A stretch of DNA of 33,778 nt, from IMG/VR virus record IMGVR_UViG_3300048065_000738, positions 1 to 33,778 of that record, one strand, 5' to 3'. This DNA is from a virus. Positions 27,945 to 33,778 of the stretch are shown here, piece after piece (the first letter of the stretch is position 1; each line of letters starts with the position of its first letter). The notes under the pieces are model-generated. The model saw only the letters and a list, made by a program, of their open reading frames with translations. It was not told the DNA's origin and ran no database searches. Both the position numbers and the translations under genes were made by a program.

Positions 27945-30143
27945 TTAATCTCCAAGATAATTGGTTGAGCCTTCTATTTTTGCGTTACCTTCTTTTACTC
28001 TCATGGACAATAATTCGTCATCAAGAACCCCTTCAAAAACTATCGTGCTCGACATGAACTCTGGGTTCACCGGAGTGTAACCAATCATACTACTAGCCTT
28101 ATTACTAATTCCTTCTGAGGCATCGTAATCAGTCTCGAAAAACCCTCTCTGTGGGGCTTGTACGGTTTGAGAAGTAGATGGTGACTGAACGTTTGCTGAC
28201 CCTCCAAGCTGTGTGCTTTTTATTTGCTTTATTTGAGCTATAGCACTAGCAGCAATAGTAGCTGACATGGCTATTTTAGTAAAAGTATCTAGCTTTGGAT
28301 CTGCCAAGGTACTTACTACAGCCGAAGCTCCCTCAATGGTAGCCATAGCTATTCTAAACTCTTTACTCGCTCCAAATATTTCTCCATACACACCGGCTAT
28401 CTGAGCAAGCTCTCCTGCTCTACCAAACTGAAGGCTTGCGGATTGAGCATCAGCAAATGATGTAACAGATTTTTTAGCTGCGTCTATCTGTGCTGATAGT
28501 TCAGGATACTTTAACTTTAACTCGTCTAAATCCTTAATCTGTTTATTTGTTTCCCTATTCATCTTAGCAAATTCGCTTACGTTAGCTGTAGTAGAAAACG
28601 TTAAATCTTGAATCTGTTCTGATGCTTTCTTAACAGGATCATTTAATTTATTAAATAATTGTATCTGTTGGTTCATCAACGAAAGGTGTTTAGCTCTTTC
28701 CTCAGATGATAAGTTTTCGAAGTTTAAGAGGTTAGCCTGGGCTTGTATTTGTCTTTGTAATTCTGCTGTAATTTCTGATCTGCTTCTAAAGGACTCTCCA
28801 TTAACCTGTATACCTTCCATTTGAGAAGCAGTTAAAACAGCCATAGTATTGGCAGCGTCTTTAGTTACATTTAAAAAACCTTGAAGACCTTTAGTGTTAG
28901 CAACTTCTGCGTCAAATTGCCTTTTAGCTTCTAGTAACTCCTCTAATCTATCGTTAAACTTTTCTTGAGCAGCAGCCGTCTTTATGGCTTCATCTTCAAT
29001 AAGACCAAATAAAGCACCTATCTCAAAAGAAGCGTTTGGGAAAGCCTCCATTAGTGACGCTAACCCTAACATTAAAGGATTTAATCCACCAGCTGCCCTT
29101 ATACCGGTAGCGAGCATGCCGCTCTCTAATTCTTTAAAGTTTGCAGGAACTTCTTTTATTTTCTCCTGAAGCATAGCTATCTCTTGCTCTCTAGCTCTCA
29201 TGCCAAGAGGATCATCAAATCCAGAATCAAACTCGCCAAAAGCCTTCGTTATCTCTGAAAATGCTTCTACTTGCTTATCCGCTGCTTGAGTTACTTTTTT
29301 AAGTCTCTTCTCTAGCATTTGAAACGCTAAAGTACCGAGCATAACCGCCGTGTTTATAGCTATTAAAGCTCCACCGGCTCCTTTCATAGAATTCTTTAAC
29401 GCTCCAAACGTAGTCATTTGTTTTTCGTTTTGAAGAACCCCATCCGCTACTAGCTTGTTATGCCTCTTAACGTTATTACTAAGGTTAGCAAATAGCTCTG
29501 CGGTAAACCCAACGTTGTTACCAATAGCTCGCATACCCTGTGCGAACCCTTGACTGAACTGAGTAGAATCCTGCACCAAATCACTAAAAGAAAATAGTAT
29601 TTGATTTGATCCAGAAAATGCCTTGTTCATGGTTCCGGCTTGATGCTCTATAACTTGTAATCCATCATTAAAGTTATTAGATGAACTAACCGCAGCTCTT
29701 TGAACATTAGCTAAATTATTTATAGTGTTATTTAACTGCTCCGTTTGTTTGTCGGTAAGATTTTCTTGTTGGGCAGCTTCCTCTAACTCTTCTCGTAACC
29801 TTTGAAGTTGTATTGATCCATCAAGAAGAGCCTCCGATTGGCTTATAAATGAGTCCGTGCTCTGATCGGTTGTTACAATGCTCTTTTTAAATGAAGACGT
29901 GTTTTTTCGGACTTCAGACGTAGTAGTCTTAACGTTCTGCATTAAATCTAAAAATCCAGCAGAAGCACCCGTTGTTGCGTCTTTAGCAGGGGATTTGATT
30001 TTATTTAGATTGTCCTTTAATCTTTGAATCTCTTGATTGAGATTTTGCACTTCCCTAGAAGCGTTTGGGTCAATGCCAGATGTAATCTTTTTTAGATTAG
30101 ATGAGTCTACTTCGAATCGGACGTTATATACTAACTCTGGCAT
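27945..30143 (-). CDS. Tail tape measure protein
   Basis: The 732-aa protein has a long coiled-coil N-terminal half (LNQEIQRLKDNLNKIKSPAK...), hydrophobic helices around 255-275 (GALIAINTAVMLGTLAFQML) and near 620-640 (IAMSATIAASAIAQIKQI), and a Ser/Gln-rich C-terminus. Length, membrane-like segments and the place directly after the G/GT genes mark the tape measure, which sets tail length and enters the envelope. It has the size of a medium siphophage tail. Confidence 0.85.
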   Translation of the reverse strand: MPELVYNVRFEVDSSNLKKITSGIDPNASREVQNLNQEIQRLKDNLNKIKSPAKDATTGASAGFLDLMQNVKTTTSEVRKNTSSFKKSIVTTDQSTDSFISQSEALLDGSIQLQRLREELEEAAQQENLTDKQTEQLNNTINNLANVQRAAVSSSNNFNDGLQVIEHQAGTMNKAFSGSNQILFSFSDLVQDSTQFSQGFAQGMRAIGNNVGFTAELFANLSNNVKRHNKLVADGVLQNEKQMTTFGALKNSMKGAGGALIAINTAVMLGTLAFQMLEKRLKKVTQAADKQVEAFSEITKAFGEFDSGFDDPLGMRAREQEIAMLQEKIKEVPANFKELESGMLATGIRAAGGLNPLMLGLASLMEAFPNASFEIGALFGLIEDEAIKTAAAQEKFNDRLEELLEAKRQFDAEVANTKGLQGFLNVTKDAANTMAVLTASQMEGIQVNGESFRSRSEITAELQRQIQAQANLLNFENLSSEERAKHLSLMNQQIQLFNKLNDPVKKASEQIQDLTFSTTANVSEFAKMNRETNKQIKDLDELKLKYPELSAQIDAAKKSVTSFADAQSASLQFGRAGELAQIAGVYGEIFGASKEFRIAMATIEGASAVVSTLADPKLDTFTKIAMSATIAASAIAQIKQIKSTQLGGSANVQSPSTSQTVQAPQRGFFETDYDASEGISNKASSMIGYTPVNPEFMSSTIVFEGVLDDELLSMRVKEGNAKIEGSTNYLGD

Positions 30144-30149
30144 AGTGCT

Positions 30150-30739
30150 TTATTTATCTGGTGGCTTGTGGTAAGCCTCACGAGCCATCATTGCTTTGGT
30201 TATGTCTTCTACGGAACAATCGGCTTCAAGTTCCTTAGCTCGCAATGGATCGAAACCGGCAAGTACATAACAGTAATATGTGTATGTACCGCCAATTTCA
30301 ACCACTAGGTCATTAGGTGCGAGCAAGTCTAATGACTCTAAAGTACTCCGACTCCATTGGAGGGTACTTGTCGCCTGTTCGTAAAAAAATCCCACGCTTC
30401 CTCAAGCGTTCCAAGCTCCAAGTCATCCGATTTCCAAGTGGCATCAGTGATTTTCTTATCTAGCTTCAAGCAGTGTTGCGCTGTGTACTTACAGTACTTA
30501 GCTCGAAACTCTTCATCTAAACGCCAAGCGTTCAGTGCGTCAAAGTCTTCCATCGTGTAATCATCAACAGAAACCTTATCGTCTTCTAGCTTCTTATGAA
30601 GTTTAGGATGGTTTTCCTTGTACCAGTTCATGAGCATATTTCTACGCTCCTCTATTATCTTATCAAAACGAATAGGGGTCGGCTTGACTTCAAACCGAAC
30701 CCCCATAAATTCGCCAGTTACTTTTGTAATACGTCCCAT
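30150..30739 (-). CDS. Tail assembly chaperone GT, made by -1 frameshift
   Basis: The T-part frame (30150-30395) has no good ATG; its first in-frame start is a GTG before the slippery site. Ribosomes that read the G gene to GAT-TTT-TTT and slip -1 at TTTTTTT (30383-30389) continue TAC-GAA-CAG... to the stop at 30150. The product is 119 + 77 = 196 aa. In lambda-like siphophages the fused GT protein recruits the tail tube protein to the tape measure. Place directly before the tape measure is the classic one. Confidence 0.8.
30338..30739 (-). CDS. Tail assembly chaperone G (unshifted product)
   Basis: The 133-aa unshifted product has a small beta N-terminus (ITKVTGEFMGVRFEVKP), a charged helical middle (KIIEERRNMLMNWYKENHPK) and DALNAWRLDEEFRAKYC. 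It ends RQVPSNGVGVL after the slippery site. It overlaps the T frame by 58 nt. G is the major product and GT the minor one in the family. It follows the tail tube-like gene by 23 nt. Confidence 0.75.
   Translation of the reverse strand: MGRITKVTGEFMGVRFEVKPTPIRFDKIIEERRNMLMNWYKENHPKLHKKLEDDKVSVDDYTMEDFDALNAWRLDEEFRAKYCKYTAQHCLKLDKKITDATWKSDDLELGTLEEAWDFFTNRRQVPSNGVGVL
30383..30389 (-). promoter_or_regulatory. Slippery heptamer for -1 ribosomal frameshift
   Basis: Minus strand T-TTT-TTT in the G frame (codons GAT TTT TTT ACG) shifts to TTT TTT TAC. Both tRNAs re-pair perfectly after the slip. The overlap of the two frames brackets it exactly. Confidence 0.85.
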
Positions 30740-30762
30740 AAATTGCTCGCTTTATTTTAGGG

Positions 30763-31677
30763 TTATGTGTTAAATTCTACAAAGTTGTAGGTGCTATCTA
30801 GTTCAAGTGTTGGCTCTTTAAACTCAAGATCGGCTCCTGATGCTAAAGATATTATTGCTCTAATCATTTTTGCGTCTGAAGATGGAGATACAGTAGCTTG
30901 ATATGCAGTATCTGCTGCAGTAACAGAAACTGCGGATCCGGTTTGATCCGGGGTAGTACCATCATCTGTATAAGATATTAGCTGAATATTTACTGTTCCT
31001 GTTGGTGCGTCGCCAGCATTTGTTTTAATGTTAAAATAAATAGCTCTTCCATCAAATGGCAGGTATACATCCCTGGTCATAGTTAAAGTGCTACTACCAG
31101 AATCTATAACTTGAACACCATTACTAAAACTAGTTGTTGTATCGGTTCCAGTTACAGTCCACCCATCAGCTATACCACTACCATCTTGATCGCCCCACTT
31201 ATACAAAGCAAATCCATTGGTACTATAAGATAGGGCAGACGTGTGTTTTCCTGTACCTGTATGAGCATGTAATGGAGATACTGTCGTAAGATCATAGCCC
31301 CCTTTGGCTTCACGAGGACTATTAAATCTAAATGAAGCTGTCTCAGAAAAAACCTGATTCACGTTCATTGCACCTTCTAGCTGCAGTATTTGACCGCCCA
31401 AACCGAATCCACCAAACACAAGGCTTGTACGGTTGTCGGCTAACGCCTGTAAGCTAGATATAGTATCCTCTTTAAATAAACCGCTAACAGTTAAATCATA
31501 GTTTTTAGTCAATATAATAGTTTGACCGTCTTCTATAATTGGCGCTGATGCTGGCTCGATACTAAGGACTTGACGAGAAGCCTCGTCTGAGCCCTCTTGA
31601 ACTACAGAAAAAGTAAAGTGATTGGAAAAGTTAGCAGTATTTAAAATGCTTAACTTCTCTAGTTGACTTCTACTCAT
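30763..31677 (-). CDS. Tail tube-like protein with Ig-like C-terminal region
   Basis: The 304-aa protein has an N-terminal tube-like part sharing IxDGQTI with the gene upstream, then a segment with GNGxxxLYKWG-type turns (GFALYKWGDQDGSGIADGWT) and a beta-sandwich (TVNIQLISYTDDGT). Such additions decorate tail tubes. The gene precedes G/GT as major tail proteins do. Exact tube role versus the 143-aa gene cannot be settled by eye. Confidence 0.6.
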   Translation of the reverse strand: MSRSQLEKLSILNTANFSNHFTFSVVQEGSDEASRQVLSIEPASAPIIEDGQTIILTKNYDLTVSGLFKEDTISSLQALADNRTSLVFGGFGLGGQILQLEGAMNVNQVFSETASFRFNSPREAKGGYDLTTVSPLHAHTGTGKHTSALSYSTNGFALYKWGDQDGSGIADGWTVTGTDTTTSFSNGVQVIDSGSSTLTMTRDVYLPFDGRAIYFNIKTNAGDAPTGTVNIQLISYTDDGTTPDQTGSAVSVTAADTAYQATVSPSSDAKMIRAIISLASGADLEFKEPTLELDSTYNFVEFNT

Positions 31678-31695
31678 TAGATTATCTCCTAATTA

Positions 31696-32127
31696 TTATG
31701 AAGAAGTTAATCCAGATGCAGCGCTGATTACTTCTAATGTTCCAGTTAATACAGTTTCTCTACGTCCGTTACTAAAATCTTCGTAACCGTTTAAATAAAT
31801 CTGACCTGTTTCTATATTGAATGAGCTAGTTGCTCCATGAAACTTAATATAAGCCTTAGTATGAAGCGTACCGTCATTAGAAACAACAGCAGACGTTAGT
31901 ATTACACCACCATTATCTGTGGCATCAAACCGTGTATGCTTGGTTCTCATCTCAATATTTACAGTGTATGATTCATTGATAGTTTGACCGTCATCAACTA
32001 CCACTGTATTAGGTTCTATGGTAGGTAAAGAAGCCTCAACAATAACAGCGTGGATGTCTCCACCGCCTGTTCCGTCAAAGTTGCTAGTGCTACCTATGGT
32101 AACTTTGTCTAATATAAATTTAGCCAT
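31696..32127 (-). CDS. Probable major tail tube protein
   Basis: The 143-aa product is beta-rich, with VVVDDGQTINESYTVNIEMR (about 42-61) and SSFNIETGQIYLNGYED, and ends in Ser/Gly. Size and place between the tail terminator-like gene and the G/GT genes fit a tube protein. The shared DGQTI motif with the next gene suggests a common ancestor. No firm family assignment. Confidence 0.6.
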   Translation of the reverse strand: MAKFILDKVTIGSTSNFDGTGGGDIHAVIVEASLPTIEPNTVVVDDGQTINESYTVNIEMRTKHTRFDATDNGGVILTSAVVSNDGTLHTKAYIKFHGATSSFNIETGQIYLNGYEDFSNGRRETVLTGTLEVISAASGLTSS

Positions 32128-32142
32128 TGTCTTGTGTTTGGT

Positions 32143-32598
32143 TTAGGATATTTTAATTATACTTTGAAAATTCACGTTTGTTGATAAGTAGCCATCTTCT
32201 TCGTCTATCGTATCAACGCCAGTTATTGTAATGGTGTATACGTCGGCTGTTATCGTCGTCGCTGCCGTTGTATCTGCCCAGTCAATAAGCTGATCTGTAA
32301 GTTCTAACATTCTGTCGTAGGCAGCATCTTTACCACTATGAGAGTCCGGCTGATCTACGTAGACCTTAGCCTGGAAACTCTGGTTAAGTTCTGTTGGTTT
32401 TTCAGCATCTACTTGATAGTCTGTAGACCCACTCATCAACTTGAACATAACCGCTTCGGTTTTAATGTCACCTCTCTTTCTAATATCGAAAGAATCACCA
32501 CTATATTTCAATACCTTTTCCGCAGTAGGTCTTGCGTCTGAAGATGAATAGGAGCTGAAGCTGGTTACGTACCCACTAAGTATTGCGTTTCTATCCAT
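32143..32598 (-). CDS. Probable tail terminator / head-tail joining protein
   Basis: The 151-aa product has a helix in the first third, a KAxVYVDQPD strand (FQAKVYVDQPDSHSGKDAAY), a helix (DRMLELTDQLIDWAD), and a beta C-terminus (TITADVYTITITGVD). This resembles tail terminator proteins (gpU-like), which cap the tail tube. It overlaps the upstream gene by 8 nt. Assignment from order and fold impression. Confidence 0.55.
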   Translation of the reverse strand: MDRNAILSGYVTSFSSYSSSDARPTAEKVLKYSGDSFDIRKRGDIKTEAVMFKLMSGSTDYQVDAEKPTELNQSFQAKVYVDQPDSHSGKDAAYDRMLELTDQLIDWADTTAATTITADVYTITITGVDTIDEEDGYLSTNVNFQSIIKIS

Positions 32599-33073
32599 TG
32601 ACTACGATCCTTCTGTTTTTATTAAGGTGTTCTTCTAATGTTTTTTCTACAAATTCTACGTTCTTTTGTTGGAATGACTCATCAGAATCCTCTGTTGTCG
32701 GAAATTGTCTACGCTCGGGCATCCCACCGGATCCTGTTTCATGCAGATACATGTAACTGTCCGATTCAGCGTTGCTATGATACATTTCAAATCCTTCGTT
32801 GGTATTATACACGCCCAGGCTTTGCTCTGCTCGTTCCGTATAAATTAAGTTAGGCTCGTCGTTACCAACGTCACGTAACTTGTTTCTAGCATAGAAATAT
32901 GGAGAGTTATCCGATAATGGATGTCTAGGCGTACCATCTGGGTCTAAAGATTCTCTATTGGTTTTTCTAATGTCCTCTCTATAGTGCAAACCAATTTGTT
33001 GGTATACCTCTTTTATTACATGAGGTTTAAACCTGGTTTCTACGTCTAGCTGTATAACTCTACCTAGATCCAT
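32591..33073 (-). CDS. Head-tail connector/morphogenesis protein
   Basis: The 160-aa protein has a helical N-terminus (VIQLDVETRFKPHVIKEVYQ), a basic/aromatic turn-rich middle (SDNSPYFYARNKLRDVGNDE), and a C-terminal charged helix. The layout resembles HK97 gp10-type or virion morphogenesis proteins that act at the head-tail junction. The start is 1 nt after the preceding stop. Confidence 0.55.
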   Translation of the reverse strand: MDLGRVIQLDVETRFKPHVIKEVYQQIGLHYREDIRKTNRESLDPDGTPRHPLSDNSPYFYARNKLRDVGNDEPNLIYTERAEQSLGVYNTNEGFEMYHSNAESDSYMYLHETGSGGMPERRQFPTTEDSDESFQQKNVEFVEKTLEEHLNKNRRIVVNG

Positions 33074-33074
33074 A

Positions 33075-33530
33075 CTAGTACATACTCATGAAACGAACTC
33101 GTGGAGTCGTCTTTGGTTTAGCTAATAAACCACTCAATCGCCTAAGATTAGCAGTAAGGTATTGGTTGTACATGTTATAGTACTTCATAGCCTTAGAAAA
33201 GCTATAGCTATCTTTGTGCGTTGCGTCCTGCGCAAACCACAACTCTAAAAATTTGTATGAAAGCAAGTCAACGAGAAGTTCTTCAGAATCTGCTGCGTAA
33301 ATAGCGTCTAACAACGCAGTCTCTGTAGCATACGTAGAATCGTTTATATATTCCCGTAAATTCTCAAGAATATCCGTTTTAAGGAGTTTAATTGCTTTAC
33401 CTAGTATTAGGTTATCCTTCTCCGATAGATTGAGCGTTGTCGTTCCTGTAGTAACATTAACGCCCTTGAACGTTAGCTCTTCTAGTGCATCAATATTGTT
33501 TCTAGTAAGTGTTAAGTCGCTAAACGCCAT
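33075..33530 (-). CDS. Head-tail connector-like protein
   Basis: From ATG 33530 (MAFSDLTLTRNNIDAL) the product is 151 aa, all-helical after a short strand, with FLELWFAQDATHKDSYSFSK and YYNMYNQYLTANLRRLSGLL. It is of the size and form of connector (head completion) proteins just after capsid. A possible upstream start (33584) would lie inside the terminator hairpin region and is rejected. Confidence 0.6.
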   Translation of the reverse strand: MAFSDLTLTRNNIDALEELTFKGVNVTTGTTTLNLSEKDNLILGKAIKLLKTDILENLREYINDSTYATETALLDAIYAADSEELLVDLLSYKFLELWFAQDATHKDSYSFSKAMKYYNMYNQYLTANLRRLSGLLAKPKTTPRVRFMSMY

Positions 33531-33552
33531 GAATCTTGTTTTATGTGTAGTT

Positions 33553-33587
33553 AAAAAATAGGGGGTGACCCCGAAGAGCCACACCCC
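33553..33587 (-). terminator. Terminator or attenuator after the capsid gene
   Basis: On the minus strand GGGGTGTGGCTC-TTCG-GGGTCACCCCC forms a hairpin with a UUCG tetraloop (33587-33561), a bulged U and two wobble pairs, followed by CTATTTTTT. It lies between the capsid stop and the next ATG, and would make capsid the most abundant message. Confidence 0.75.
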
Positions 33588-33607
33588 TTTTAATTAGTTA
33601 CTAGGGC

Positions 33608-33778
33608 TTACGCCTTAGCTACGTTACCACGAATGTATCGTCCACCTAGGTCTGGTCTGAATACTTTAGCTCCGTAAAGAACTTCGATAAGTACGTCAGC
33701 ACCTGACTTGGTTTCTTCGATAGTCAATGTGTAGTTTACGTTGTTCATTGGCTCGAAACCAGCAGCTCTACGCACGCC
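33608..33778 (-). CDS. Probable major capsid protein, C-terminal 56 residues (partial)
   Basis: The frame enters at the right edge and ends at TAA 33610-33608. The visible end reads GFEPMNNVNYTLTIEETKSG, ADVLIEVLYGAKVFRPD, LGGRYIRGNVAKA, which has the look of a capsid protein end (spine strands, GAKVxRPD). It precedes connector genes and carries a strong attenuator, as major capsid genes do. The N-terminal rest lies outside the window, next to the scaffold at the left edge if the genome is circular. Confidence 0.65.
   Translation of the reverse strand, partial: GVRRAAGFEPMNNVNYTLTIEETKSGADVLIEVLYGAKVFRPDLGGRYIRGNVAKA

Noticed and set aside
30150-30395. Independent 81-aa gene starting at GTG 30395
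   Set aside because: The GTG lies just before the slippery site, without a ribosome site; a -1 frameshift explains this frame better.

Overview
The window reads as most of one siphophage genome, tailed and non-contractile, infecting a Bacteroidota host and probably marine. The host call rests on at least four promoters of the form TTG-N20-TAnnTTT(G), the Bacteroidota -33/-7 signature, with short leaders and few strong Shine-Dalgarno sites. The marine call rests on family resemblance: a DUF5872-like protein, other small basic proteins typical of marine phages, and an endosialidase-chaperone tail fibre. No integrase, tRNA, CRISPR array or DNA polymerase was found.

Layout. (1) 7247 to 1, minus strand: packaging and head genes. 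These are a 59-aa ORF, small terminase, three membrane or lipoprotein-like genes, a Zn-finger ORF, a large terminase split into ATPase and nuclease genes with a resolvase-like gene between them, a plus-strand island (2714-3645), two small genes, portal and scaffold. The scaffold runs off the left edge. (2) 9506 to 7583, minus strand: an early accessory operon ending at a terminator near 7470. (3) 9725-9931: one small plus-strand gene, then a repeat-rich convergent gap (9932-10221) with C6/TAGAAAT repeats. (4) 11543 to 10222, minus strand: a lambda-O-like initiator carrying four iterons inside its own gene, plus three small genes. (5) 11656-18141, plus strand: recombination and replication genes (RecE-like exonuclease, probable annealing protein, nuclease, DnaB-like helicase, SSB-like protein), then M15 endolysin, holin-like protein and a stand-alone DnaA domain IV protein. 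(6) 33778 to 18138, minus strand: the end of a probable major capsid protein, connectors, tail tube, G/GT chaperones with a -1 frameshift, tape measure, baseplate-like proteins and two large fibres.

The scaffold leaves the left edge on the minus strand and the probable capsid gene enters at the right edge on the same strand. This is what is expected if the window is a circular or circularly permuted genome opened between scaffold and capsid.

How it may work (inference). The initiator would bind its internal iterons and load the phage DnaB, with host polymerase doing synthesis. The DnaA domain IV protein and DnaA boxes in two control regions suggest a DnaA-linked switch. A late promoter upstream of the terminase genes carries TAGAAAT half-sites between its -33 and -7 elements; the same heptamer recurs in the 10.1-kb array. 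The most unusual items are the split terminase with the inactive resolvase-like insert, the DnaA-IV gene with its boxes, and the shared TAGAAAT arrays.
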